Shown in pieces: positions 41,052-52,500 of a stretch of 64,000 nt of DNA (its first letter is position 1; the number at the start of each line of letters is the position of its first letter). The stretch is from Isochrysis galbana (taxonomy: Eukaryota > Haptophyta > Isochrysidales > Isochrysidaceae), in the NCBI GenBank assembly GCA_018136815.1, contig CM030934.1, positions 5,727,318-5,791,317 of the forward strand. The letters are read 5' to 3'. Position numbers and translations under genes: made by a program. Under the pieces are notes generated by a model, which saw only the letters and a list, made by a program, of their open reading frames with translations, did not search any database and had not been told where the DNA came from.

Positions 41052-43013
41052 TCACTCCTTCTGCTCAAAAACAAACTCGATCCCAAAAGAGTTGGTCTGG
41101 GGCGCATCCGCCTTCCTAGCCACATGGCGTCCACGCGGCCGCCTTCCCGAGCCACGTCGTGCCGCAGGCGGCTGGCTCTCCCGGGTGCAGAACGGGCCCA
41201 GCCCCACACGCTCTGACGATTGCGCTAAGCCATCCGACGGTGCCGTTGCTGCCCCCTTGTGCCCAACCATCGGCGGCCCTGCAGGCGTGTCTCCTGCCGC
41301 CTCGCGTGCCAGCCGAGGCGGCTTGGCCCAGCGCGCCGTCGGTCCCTCGATGGCGGCCTCACCCTCGCCGCCCACCTCGGCAAATAACATCGCGGTGAGG
41401 TCGAGCCCTTCTGGTAGCCAAGGAATTGAGAGGGCGCTCTCCCTGTCGCCGCCTCGCCTCATGTCGATCACATGCGCATCCCACTCTCTTCTATCGCATC
41501 CGACCTGCTTACAGAAGTCGTCGTCCGAAGAGGTGGTGGCGGCACCGAGGCTGGGCGTCACATTGCGATCGGCACAAAAGGTGAGACGCGGGATGATCCT
41601 GCAGTCAAGTGATGCGGCTAGGTGGCGTGGGCGGAGCGAAACATCTGGCGGCCGGAGCACACCGGCGTGCGTCAGCGCCTCTGCAGTCGGTTTGAGGTTC
41701 TTCTCGAGAGAGAGCGTCATGATGGCCGGGTACTGCGTGAGCAGTGTCCCCATCGGCGTCATCCCAAGTTCCTGCAGGTAGGTGCACTTTGGCCGTAGGT
41801 TCGCTTCGACAGAGAGCGAGAGTATGGCGGGTTGGGATGAGAGCACGCGGCCGAGGGCGGAGACGCCAAGCTCATCGCGCAAGAATGCAATTGTCGGCTT
41901 GATCTTGCCGTCAAGCGAGAGTGCGAGCGCGGCGCTGTGCGACCGAAGGAGACGGCGCATGTCGACGCCCTCGGCCTGCAAGAAAGTGGCCGTTGGGCGG
42001 AGGTTGGCTTCAAGTGAGCAACCGAGCAGTTGCGGGCACCTACGCGGGGGAAAGCAGGTGGATGGAGGACTGGGACAGGCGCTCGGTAGGGCGGCTTGAT
42101 GGAGGAGAGAAATACGATAGCGGAACGGGTAATAGCTTCGGACGCTAGGACATCGCGGCAGTGCGTCCGCTCAGCCCTTGGGCGCGCACCTGCGTACAGC
42201 CTTGATGGCACTCTCGTGGTCCGAGAGCTCCACCAAAAAGTCGAAGGTCGGCTCGACATTCTCCTCGCGCGAAAGGCCAAGAATGGGCGGGAAGGCGTCG
42301 ATGAGCCGCCCCAGCGCACGCGCGTCGAGGGTCAGCGTTCCTCGTAGGTACTCGAGCGTGCGCCGCGTGTTGTTTGCCGATGAGAGCGAGTGGGCAGCAC
42401 GGAAGTTAGATGCAGCGCGCCGCACTGTGCGCGCCGGCAGCCCCATCTCCTCGAGCGCAAGCACGATGGGCGACTCCCGCTCGGAGCGCCAAAGCAGCGC
42501 CTGTGGCTGTCTGGCGACAAAGTCGCGCACCGTCTGGTTGCCGTCGGCGACGCTCACGAAAGGCGCGAGGAAGGCGAGCGCGCTGCGCATGCGCGCCGGG
42601 TCAAGCAAGAGGAGGAGCGGCTCGGCTTTGAATAGCTTGGCGGGGGGCGGAAGGCCCTCGTGAGCCATCGCTTTAAGCAGCGGCGTCGGACTGCGCTCAA
42701 CCAGCGCGGGCAGCACGCGCGGCTGGCGCGAAAGGATGCGGCCAAGATCCTCTCTCGCCACCCCAGCGGCTGCAAGCTCTCGGAGCGAGCGGCTGAGCGC
42801 GGTGGCCACCTCGGGCGTGTCTTGGCCGAGGCGCGAGGCGAGGCGCGCAGCCGCCGCCGGACGTAGCCCCATGCCAGCAAACACGCTGCCTACTGCCGAG
42901 CCCGTCGGCACGCCGAGCAGCGCGCCGAGCAGCGCACCGAGCAGAGCGACGCCCCAGCCGGCCATCGGCGAGCGCCGTCGTCTGCACGGCGCACCTTCAC
43001 TCAAGTCCGCCAT
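41052..43013 (-). CDS. mTERF-domain protein, two exons, probably organelle-targeted
   Basis: Exons 43013-42190 and 42039-41052 join through a 150-bp intron (GCAG|GTGCGC ... GTAG|gtgccc), phase 2, giving 603 aa. mTERF proteins are helical-repeat nucleic-acid-binding proteins that control transcription, splicing or ribosomes in mitochondria and plastids. Repeats of about 35 residues carry the usual 'LSRQPRVL', 'RLIDAFPPILGLSREENVEP', 'SLEANLRPTATFLQAEGVD', 'VLSSQPAILSLSVEANLRP', 'LLTQYPAIMTLSLEKNLKP' pattern. The splice restores 'IKAVRR' + 'CPQLLGCS' exactly in register. The N-terminus has Arg residues then a hydrophobic stretch 'VALLGALLGALLGVPTG', compatible with a bipartite plastid or mitochondrial leader. 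The C-terminal ~150 residues are low-complexity and basic at the end. Confidence 0.9.
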
Positions 43014-43684
43014 ATAAGAAGTGGGGGGGAGGTCGGTTTCTGTCAGAGTTTTCTTGTTGTCCTAGTTTAATCCTAGTGCTGAGGGACCGTGCCTCATCGG
43101 CAACGGAGCCCCTACCCCGCGATGGGGGTGTGCGCGGTTGGTGCATGGCTCGTCCGGTGTATGTGGCTAGGGATGCTAGCCAACAAGACCTCTTACAAGA
43201 CTACAATTTCTAACGGTTTCTCTCCGATTTTAGGGTGTCGTTTTCGGTTCGGGGTTGGCTCAGCAGGCCAGAGCTTCGAGAATTGTTTTGTAATAAGGAG
43301 AGCCAATCGCAATCAAAACTTTTACCGAAATAAAGGTCGAAATGGCGCTGACGAAGCGAAGTAAGCCCCCCGCCCCCGCCCGCTCCCCGCTTCCCCTCCC
43401 CCCCGCCCGCTGCCTGCCCGCCCGCGCGCCGCGCCATGGCCATGGCGCGGTTCCGGACATCCAAGCGCAGGCGCAAAGCGCAAAGCCGACGACGACGAGG
43501 ATGACGCCCTTGAGGGCTCAGGGCTTCCCTCCGACCCCCCAAGCTCGTCGCAGGTGGTTGGTCTCCACTCACTACTCAGCGTCCGAGACCGAGGAGGAGT
43601 TGGGCCCGGCGACGAGAGACGACGAGAGAGAGCGAGGAGGAGGAGGAGGAGGAGGAGGAGGAGGAGGAGAGGGAGGAGGAGGAG
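43014..43684. other. Upstream region; weak ORF and (GGA)n array
   Basis: A frame at 43342-43752 is Pro/Ala/Arg-rich, runs through the (GGA)n array at 43630-43684 and into repeat F. I do not accept it as a gene. C-rich tracts lie at 43365-43430. Confidence 0.5.
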
Positions 43685-43686
43685 AG

Positions 43687-43744
43687 GTGTCGTTCCGTCA
43701 ATTGTGGGACATTAGTCGAATTGAGCGATCGAATGTCCACAGTT
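43687..43744 (-). repeat. Dispersed repeat F, copy 2 (inverted relative to 5571-5628)
   Basis: Reverse complement matches 5571-5628 with few differences. It begins directly after the (GGA)n array. Confidence 0.75.
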
Positions 43745-44191
43745 GTATGTAGAGCAGTATTTTAAAATTAAATGCAGACTAGCATAACAATTTTTTTCTC
43801 TGCTTCCCCCCGCGGTGCATGTTCCCCCCGAGGGCCGAGGGGGACGCCGTGTCAACGCTTTTCCCTGCGTCTCCTCTAAGGCCGACAACTCCATAAACAC
43901 TCAATTTAATAGATATTTCGCACGGAGCATCTGTGATGACTTGCAATCACATCGTGCACGCCGTGCATGGGCACGGCGCGATGTGCATCGGTCCCCCCGC
44001 GGAGACGCCGTGCGTGCGCATGCCAATTTTTTCAGAGAGCGCGAGCGATGGCGTCGCTCTCCCTCCTCTCGGCCGCCCCGGTCACCATGATGGTGCCAGG
44101 GCGATATCTATCTCCTACCTCTACCTACATTATACATTAATTATGATTATATGTGGATTATATGTGACATGACACACAAATACATACACAC
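43745..44191. other. Intergenic, no recognised feature
   Basis: AT-rich with TA-rich patches near 44100-44170. It may include the 3' end of the hAT element; no terminal inverted repeat was identified. Confidence 0.45.
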
Positions 44192-46121
44192 TTATGAAGA
44201 CTTCTCCCGGTTGTTGTTGTTGTAACGCAACATCAGCGCGGCTTGAATATGATCTGCAAGAGATGTCGAACGATCCGGACCAAACATTTTGGTCAGCAAA
44301 GAAAATACGCGCTCACACGAAGCTGAATTTGGAGTCATGCTGAATGTGATCCTTGCCGCCAGCGCCCATGTGGGGAACTTTGTGTGGTTGGATGCCCACC
44401 AACCAAGCACCTGCTGTGTGAACGTTGGCACCTCGGAGTGATCAATCGTGGTCCCACGACATGCAACCAAGTATGCAAGAAGCTCATTCAGCAACCCTTG
44501 CGTGATGGAAGGCAAATGACTAAAGGCAGGAATCTCCGAGAGCCGATGGACCCAAAGATGATCCACCTTGCCATAGGCAAAGGCTGGATTAAACGCTCTC
44601 AACAGCCCACTTCGACGATGCTGCTCCTGACAATGCTGATACGGAGAAGCGCACTCATTAGTTAGACGTTCTTCGAGATATTGGAATGCTCCTTTCACTT
44701 GCTCCACGAGCGACGACCATTGAGGCAAAGCCGTTGTATCAACTGCTCGTCGAATCTCCTCTTCCTCATTCACACACATCTAGTGTTTGGCCGTCAGCAT
44801 ACGTAATTACCCATGCATGCGCCCCGTTGCCGCGCGTCCGGCACCCTCGAGATCACACCTTTGAACCAGCTGTGGTAGGGACTCTCATAATACTCCTCAG
44901 TCTTGGTCCCAACATCAAGTTTCGCACTCGCTCGCAGCAGGGCTGCAACATTAGGCAAGTCAGATGCCTTCTCACCCATGGTTTGCCCACGCTCACGGAT
45001 TCTCTCGAGGGCATCGTACACTAGCAAAATCTCGAGACCGTCGCCCTCAAGCCTGTAGGTGGTCGTGCATAAAATCTCTAGGTCCATGGCAAGGGCCGCC
45101 AGCTCCAATTGGAGCTGCCGCTTCTGTGTTTTCAGGACGTGAGCCATCGCCTTAGTGGTTGCATCACCAATCCCAGACTCTTCCAACCTGCAGACAAACC
45201 TTTCCAAATCGCCGAAATGCTCCGCCAACTGCTTCATCACCTCCCAACGTGACCACCAGCGGATTTTGGAGTAGCCCTTCATGGTCACCTTCATCATCTC
45301 AAACAAACCACAGGTTGCGGGCGCCGTGTGTGTGTGAGATCATCGTCAGCCATGGTGTAAGAAAGTCTTCCAGCACTGAGAGCTGGATGTGCTCCCCTGT
45401 GTGCTGTAAGGTGTGTGAAGTGCACAGCATATCCACTGCATTCGGACACAAATCCAAGAGCTTGCGACATGCCGCGCCATTTGTGGCACAGCTATCCCGT
45501 GCAAACCCGACAACACACTCTGGATCTAGGTTAATCTTGCGCATGATGCTCGAGATGTGACGAAAAAGTCCTGCCCCATCCATGTGCTTCTCCACCGTGT
45601 TCAAGCATAGGAGACGCGTGCTGACGGCGCCAAAGTCCGCGTCGACAAACCGGCCGCTGATTTCGACGCGGTGCGCGGGGGCGGCGGGCGCGATTAGTGT
45701 GGCTGTGAGGGCGGCATGCCGCGATATTGTGCGTGATGCGGCATCTACTCGGTGAGCGGGCACAAGAACGGCCTCGTGGCGCCGCCGGTCGCGGGTCGAA
45801 GTTGGGCTCTCTATCCCTTGGCGATTTTGGCGTTGAGCGTCTTCATAGTTTTTGTGATAATTACGTACACGTTCAAGTCCATGAAATCATAGAAGTATTG
45901 ATTGTATTGCGGTGCGTACAGAACCAGGCTGTATCGACTGTGTTTGCTGGTGATGACCATGGCTTCGTAATGGGCTGCGAGAGGCGCGCTTGAAGGCCAT
46001 CGATAAAATTATACCGGAGGAGGCCCGCTGTATATTTCTGCGCGGCCGTCAGAGGCCTGGAATTGAGTATTTTTCGAAAATTTTGCCGGAGGACCCCGGA
46101 TTTTTTTTGCTGATCTCTCAT
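44192..46121 (-). pseudogene. Broken hAT-family transposase
   Basis: Three minus-strand frames in order form one hAT protein. 45763-45299 has 'ISGRFVDADF' then 'VGFARDSCATNGAACRKLLD' and 'LEDFLTPWLTMISHTHGARN'. 45306-44794 has 'TMKGYSKIRWWSRWEVMKQL'. 44779-44192 has the dimerisation domain 'FPTWALAARITFSMTPNSAS', 'CERVFSLLTKMFG' and 'HIQAALMLRYNNNN'. Frames change near 45300 and 44785, so it cannot make a full protein unless by unusual splicing. An upstream frame (46121-45873) may be its N-terminal part. The C-terminal domain is well preserved, so inactivation seems fairly recent. Confidence 0.8.
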
Positions 46122-46383
46122 ACCAGAACCTATAGGGAGCTTATTTAGGTCCTCGTTTGCCCATTACCGATGGTGCCCTTCGCACCCCCCTAGTGAGTGA
46201 CCGGGCTAAGACAAGGGCGGCAGGGCGGCAGAAGCAGAAGGTGTTTGTGCCGGTGCCCCGCGTGTGCAATTGATGCGTATGACGTGATGTGCATCGACCC
46301 TTTGTGCGCATCCGTGACGGCGTGGGGGGGGGATTTCACGCATGTGATTGGGGGTTACCGCGTGTGTTGAGAGGGGGGAGCGT

Positions 46384-46500
46384 GATTAGCTTTGTACTCA
46401 TCTTCGTAATAATAATATTATTGTGGCTACCTAAAAAGAAAACAAGCACATATGGATGACAAAAAAACCACCTGGCCCTCTTTTGACGGAACGCGACTTG
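46384..46500 (-). repeat. Dispersed repeat E, copy 2 (inverted relative to 8862-8999)
   Basis: Reverse complement shares both end blocks and the core with 8862-8999; it is about 20 bp shorter in the middle. Confidence 0.75.
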
Positions 46501-47120
46501 GACGCAAATACTAATACTAATATGTTACGGACTTGTGCTTGTGCTTGTGCCTCTGATCATCAATTTATTACACTACTATAATTATAATTACGCCGGCGCC
46601 AGGTTTCAACGGGCGCTTAGGAGTCGCTGGATTCCTTGGTAATGATCTTTTCCCTTCTTCCATTTACACTGTGCTATAATGATAATCCCCACACGCTTCC
46701 CTCTTTTCCATAGTCCATAGTGCCCCCTCCCCCCTCCCCGGCCGCGCCCCCCGCGAGAGCCGCGCGCCCCGCCCCGGAAATAGAGAAGCGACGATATGAA
46801 TCCCTCTTTATTCTGTTGTAGAGTTGTGGACGAATCTCCCTGCCAAACAAGGCGATGTTCTGCGGCGGACGGCTGGGGGGAGGCGTTAATTCGCTTCTGC
46901 CACGAAGAGGGAGGCAGAGCCCGCCCGCCCCGCCCGCCCCCCCCCCGCCCCCCCCCCCCCCGCCCCCCCCCCCCCCCCGCCCCCCGGCCCCCCCGCCCCC
47001 CCCCCCCCGGCCGGCCGCGCTGTATGACGCTCTCCTACTCTCTCTCCCTCTCCCGTCCATCCCTTCCCCCCCCCCCCCCCGCCTCCCCCTCCCCTCCCCC
47101 CCCCCCTCCGCCTCCCCCTC

Positions 47121-47155
<35 letters not shown>

Positions 47156-47350
47156 CCTCCCTCTCTCCCTTCCCCCCTCGCTCGCTTCCCCTCTCTTCCA
47201 GTCTTTCCCCTCACAGCTTTCGCTCCCTTTTCCGGCCTCCCCCATCCCCGGCCGGCCTCCGCCCCCCTCTGTTTCTCGCTTCCTCTCCACACTCGTTGGC
47301 CGTGTGCGCCAGCGAACGTGAGCATCATCCAGTCAGCCGCAGTTTCGCCC
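46501..47350. promoter_or_regulatory. Upstream region of the RING-like gene with long C and CT runs
   Basis: C-runs at 46915-47010 and CT-rich DNA at 47030-47200 lie on the coding strand before the ATG at 47351. The Pro/Ser-rich open frames over them are artefacts. 46122-46383 and 46501-46700 hold no recognised gene. Confidence 0.5.
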
Positions 47351-48043
47351 ATGTCGCACACCGAGCTGCAGCCCACGCCTGCCGCGAGCGCCGCATTGAG
47401 TGCAGCGCACCGCATCTCCGTCCGGATCTCGAGGGCTGAGGGGGGAGGAATGGAGACGCCCTGCGTCGTCTGTCTGCAGCCGTGTGCGAGCAAGGCGTGC
47501 AACTGCTCGTGGATGCACCAGCAGTGCGCCGCGCAGTACCTGCGCACCTTTGGTGACGCTTGCAAGGTTTGCGAAGCCAAGGTTGAGCCTGCCGGACTCA
47601 GCAAACGACGCATCGACGATGATGAGGCGGAGCTCGAGATGAAAGCGAGGAAGCGGGCGCGGGAGAGGGAAGATGCGGAGCGGGCGCACAATCTCGAGTG
47701 GGCGCAGATCGTGGCGCCCTCCGCCGCCCAGATCCTCCTGCGCCACTATCTGTACACAGAGGAGACGACAGGCGAGGAGCTCGCCGCAGCGACGCCACTC
47801 TGCTTTGACTCCGTGATCCTCAGCTTGGTCCACTCGGGCGAGCAGTACCTCGAAGACCTGTCCGAGCGGCTTAGTGATACGCAGCCGCCATCAGTCGTCG
47901 ACGCGGCGATCCGCCGCCTCCGTTCGCTCGCCGATGAGCTCACCGGCGACGGCATTGACGCCTCGTGCGCTAGCGTCTTCATGCACATCTTTAACCAAGT
48001 CTTGCAGAGGCGGCTCGGGCCTGTCAGTCCGGAGGAGAGCTAG
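47351..48043 (+). CDS. RING-like zinc-finger protein, 230 aa
   Basis: Near residue 37 begins a Cys/His cluster: 'CVVCLQPCASKACNCSWMHQ', then 'QCAAQYLRTFGDACKVCEAK'. The order C-x2-C ... C-x-C ... H-x2-C ... C-x2-C resembles a RING-variant (RING-CH) finger, which in E3 ubiquitin ligases binds E2 enzymes. It is followed by a basic stretch ('KARKRAREREDAERAHN', likely nuclear) and a helical domain with no recognised family. There are no membrane helices, unlike MARCH-type ligases. The start at 47351 was chosen because the frame upstream translates CT tracts. Its 3' end converges on the FkbH-type gene. Confidence 0.65.
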   Translation: MSHTELQPTPAASAALSAAHRISVRISRAEGGGMETPCVVCLQPCASKACNCSWMHQQCAAQYLRTFGDACKVCEAKVEPAGLSKRRIDDDEAELEMKARKRAREREDAERAHNLEWAQIVAPSAAQILLRHYLYTEETTGEELAAATPLCFDSVILSLVHSGEQYLEDLSERLSDTQPPSVVDAAIRRLRSLADELTGDGIDASCASVFMHIFNQVLQRRLGPVSPEES

Positions 48044-49534
48044 ACTGCATCAGCCGTCCCTTGACGGAGCTCTTCGAGCCAGGCTCAGCGCATGCGCGTC
48101 GCCATGAACTCGAGCCCACATGTAGATGCTGGCCTGCCACGAGGGCCGCCACTCGGTCAGCAGATTGTTTGCTCCTCAGTGCACGCCAGCCGCTTCGGAC
48201 TCAGGCGGCTGCATCCTCCGAGTCAGCTTGTAAATTTTGGTATCACCGATCTATGGCGATTCTCTTTCACCCGCCCATACTTCAGATCGGTTACCACCGG
48301 CGGCTTTGCCCGCCGAACATACCGAGCCCCCGTGACGGGGCTCTGGCCATTTTGCGATACGTGCCTTGCGAATATGTATGGGAATTTGACGCTCTGTTTT
48401 CTTTGTCCTTGTATCCTTGAAGGGCGTTTACTCGTGACTCCCTGCGGCCTCCTTCTCGGATCATCACGATGGTTTATGTGTAGCTGGATAATGTGGTACG
48501 TTGCGTGTAATGATGTGAGCTGTGCTCTCATACCACTCAATCCCATCGTTATTCATGGTGTGATGCGATGGTATGATGAATGTTTGTCTTTGCGGTGCCA
48601 TGCTCATAGTGCATGCCGACCTCAGCCGCGCACACAGTCGCTCCACAGTATTATGTTGCAGTGTGCATGTGCATCACACCATGAGCGCGCGAACGTGTGC
48701 ATGCATGCCGCCGCTACGTGTGCTGCGGGTGTCTGATGCGTGCCGGGCGTCGTCGGTGCGCCCGGGCGCCTCTGCCGATTGTGCGCCTTGTGACTCGCCG
48801 TAGCGGTACGTGTGCCGTATGCATATTCGTTGGTCTTCTGCAGCTACTGGCACCACTTTGGCGGCCTATTGCTATGGCTACGACAGTGCCTTTGCGGCCA
48901 AAATCGAGGGCCTGATGCCCCCCTGTTCCTGTTCGGCGCGCGCTCGCGGCGCGCGGGGGCTCAAGCACTCAAACGGCCTCTAGCTTGCGAGCGCTTTAGG
49001 GCACCATCAACGCACGAGGATGTGGTGCACACGCATGGTGCCTGCAAGCCCACCCACTCCCCTTTCCCCGCCCAGCGCTCCCGCGGCTCGCACGTAAAGC
49101 AATTTGATAGAGAGCAGCTTATGTAGTAGTCGGGCATATTCAGATTTCGTTTCGTCATTGTGCGCGCCCGTTTCAGCGCCGACTCCAGTCTCTACCTGCG
49201 GTTGCATAGACGCACATGCTAACCAAAGGCCCAGAGCGCACGCCTCACACACCTTGCGGTGCACGCCACCCGTTGGAGGTAGGAGGGTGGGAGGAGGCAG
49301 GATACTGAGAAGGAACACGAAAAAGCAAGCCTCACAGCGCGCCTTAGAGTTGTATGATCATGCGTGGGTTTGCCGTGGCGGCATGTGCGAAGAATCTGGC
49401 TACGCCCGCTGCAACACGAATACTGCCCGTTCCTTCGTGATTGGTGGCTGTTGGTGGCGGGAGTGGGCAAGAGGTGACGCGCCCGGCCGACTTCTTATGA
49501 CGGGCGATTTCCGAGGCAAGCGGTACGGTAATTA
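48044..49534. other. 1.5-kb convergent intergenic region, no gene
   Basis: Lies between the 3' ends of the RING-like (plus) and FkbH-like (minus) genes. Frames have no motifs; transcripts may overlap here. Confidence 0.5.
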
Positions 49535-52500
49535 TCAAGAGCAGATGTGTTTGACTCCGGCGTAGTATGTGTGTGGATTACTCTGTTGCATCATCAAGTG
49601 CATCGCGTGTCGGATTTGCCTACGGAGTCGCGCGTGCTCGCCAGCTAATGCGGCATCGCTGGACGTCATGCTTGCACCGGCTGGTGGAGAATCATCACTT
49701 GCACCTGAGAGAGCGCCCGCGCCTTCCGCCACAGCGGCGTCAACTGCCCCAGTTCCCGCGGCGGCTAGAGCATCTCCAATCTCAGCCTCTCGCTTCAGAA
49801 CCGTTTCCCACGCCTCTGCATACGGCGGCGGCACGAGTTTGGTGCGTTCGCACTCAGCGGCGACCCACTCGTGCACATCACTCGGATTAGAAGACAGCCG
49901 GAGGGCTATTTCACGGTATGTCTCGTGATGCATGACAAAAGTACCATCTTTCGCCCAGCCACGCCTTTCCAAGTTCGGGCCCAGCCGTTCCGCCTGGCGA
50001 GTCGCCATTCCATGACTCGGCGCTGCCAAGCCATCACCCACAGGAGCCTCATGGACGTCGGCCACAGAGCTGGACATCGCCGATACAGCGGAGGGAGAGG
50101 CAATGTCCTCACGAAGCCGAGCATCTATTGCTGCCGCAACCCCAACATCAAGAAGGACGTATCCCGACGGCGGGCGCTTTCGCACGGACGATTCGTAGCG
50201 CGCGACGTCACCAAATGTACGCTCGTCGTGCAGCTCGGCGTCACGATCAGCCTCTTCCATCTCCTCGGTGGTTGTCACTTTGTCCATCTTTGGGCCGTCA
50301 TCGCTTTGGCCAAAGGTGGCAATAGCCACGTTTGTAGCCAGCCTCTCCATCGCGGCAGAGGACACATCCGCTGTGCGATCGACCTTCCTATGATCGTGGC
50401 CGTGGGACATGCCCAATGACACCTTGGCAAGCACCTCTCCAGTGCCCCCCACTTGCAATCGCACCTGAACGCCAACTTCGCTTGGATGCATGAAAGGGCA
50501 CCCCGCTGTTGTGCACCGCGATCCCGCAGCGTGATGGCGACACACTTCGCCCCCAATCCACCCTCGAATGACCAAGCCGGCGGCCGCCCGATCAGCACTA
50601 CGAGCAAAGCTACCTCGCCTCTCCCGTGAGACCTGCAGCGCTGCCCACTTGGCGAGCTTTTTGCGCTCACCTCGTGCAAGCATTTGCAGCAGTTCCCCGA
50701 TCGGCACAGCCTCCTTCTCTAGTCGTGCACCGCTTTGGCAGACACAATCGATTGCTGCGCTCACTGCAGCACTAGCGGCTGCCGCAACAGCAGATGTCGA
50801 TGGACCAAGGGGCGAGGGCACGAGTGCCTCTGCCACTCCAAGCGCATGCTCTGTCCCCTTCAGGATGTGGCGCTGCGAAGCCTCGGCGAGCACTCTTGTT
50901 GCCGCCGCGGTGGCGGCTGCGGCGGCTGCAGCAGTTGTTGCCATCTGTTCTTTGACCGTAGTAGGAGCGGGCCCGTAGGCGTTACTAGGTATCCAGCCGT
51001 TGCGTGCATCGACAACAGGCCGGCTCTTGTTTCCCAATGGGAGGCCAAGAACCTCCGATGACGCAGTCACAAATCTTGCGCCAGGGACAGAGAAGAGAAA
51101 CGCGGCTGCGGGCTCGTTCCGCTCCGCACGCACCCAGTGGATGGCCAGCTTTGTGGCACCCGCGGCCCGCGCTATCTCCGCCACATGCCGCAACATCGCA
51201 AACTCGATACCCAAATGAAGGGACCGACAGCTCAGACACCACGCGCGCACATGTATCGTGTCGCGGGGCAATGCTATTGTCGGCCGCTCATCCATCGCAT
51301 TGCCGATCGGCGCACCAGGCGTGACACTCGCCTCCTTGTCAAGGACAATTAGGCCGATCAAGCCGTGGTCTCCGAAACGGTCGCTAGCACGCACCGTCAG
51401 CACTATGGACGAGCCCTCCTTGCCATAGCCACCCCCATTTGGCAAGGGCTTTACGTCGCTGGGTGATGATGCGCGAGGCTGCCTGTCTGCCACACTAGGA
51501 CCACCGCGTACGAAGTCCGGTGCACTGACTTGGGAGTACTGCGCCAGCCGCAGCAACGCTGTGGCACTAGCAACTGTGCGGCAGGCATTATGCTGATTGG
51601 TGCGCTCAGTCAATTGTGCTGCCCTGTCGGCGGTCTCCTCAACCAACGGTAAGATTTGCACGACTAAGTTGAGCGAGGCAAGGAATGCTGAAGAAGAAGC
51701 GGCAGCAGACATGGTGCACTCGACATTGGCGCCATCGTGCGCGCTGCCGTTGTGTGCCAACGTGACTCCAGCTGCATGCGCCAAGAAGTCCTTGCGCTCG
51801 GCTAGTTCTCGGTAGAGGCGAGTGCGTGAGGCATCCTCACAGGTGCCACCGGCCCCACCGATATCGTGACAGTTCAAGTCCGGCTTCGGTGGTCGGGACG
51901 ATCTCGTAGTGGGGCGCTCCATTGGCGGGTCGAGCGCCCAACAGTGGTCGAGATAGGCGGGCAGCACGGAGGGGTCTCGTGGTATGTGCACTATAGCCAG
52001 AGATGAGCTTCCAAGCGCGCTTTCATTTCCCAAGCCATAGCACCCAGCTCCTGCAGAGCAAATGGTTTGTGCAACCTCGGCACACTCAGCCGCCGAATCG
52101 TCGACAAAGATAAAACTGCCCAGCGAGAGGCACAACTGATCGGCGAGAGTGCGGAGATTGGCCGACTTGGCCGACCAGTTGGCACGAATTGCCACGACGT
52201 GCTCCTCGCGCAGCTCAAGCTCATCGCGCCGTTGCGAGAAGACGGCACGCACGTCCTCCTCATGGTTGCGAGAGACGAGCACTAAAAGCATCCCTCGCCG
52301 TTGCGCGGCAAGGAAGAAGCGTTGCGCCGCTAGCCATGGGGCTGACAGCTCGACTCCAGCAGCACCCAGCTCCCCGACCGCCCCACCCCAAAGCGTGTTG
52401 TCACAGTCAAGCGCAAGCACCTTGCGGGTGGGGGCGCAAGCGCGGACGAGCGCCCGCGTCAGTAATGCCGCTAGCACGGACGCTCCGCACGGAGAGAAGG

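Noticed and set aside
43342-43752. 136-codon plus frame before repeat F
   Set aside because: It runs through a (GGA)n array into a dispersed repeat and has no motif.
5571-46500. One large inverted duplication linking repeats E and F (about 38 kb apart in both cases)
   Set aside because: Each repeat is inverted, but their order is the same in both places, which a single inverted duplication would reverse. Independent dispersed copies are simpler.
46796-47350. N-terminal extension of the RING-like ORF, rich in Pro and Ser-Leu
   Set aside because: The sequence is C and CT runs. The ATG at 47351 gives a compact protein.
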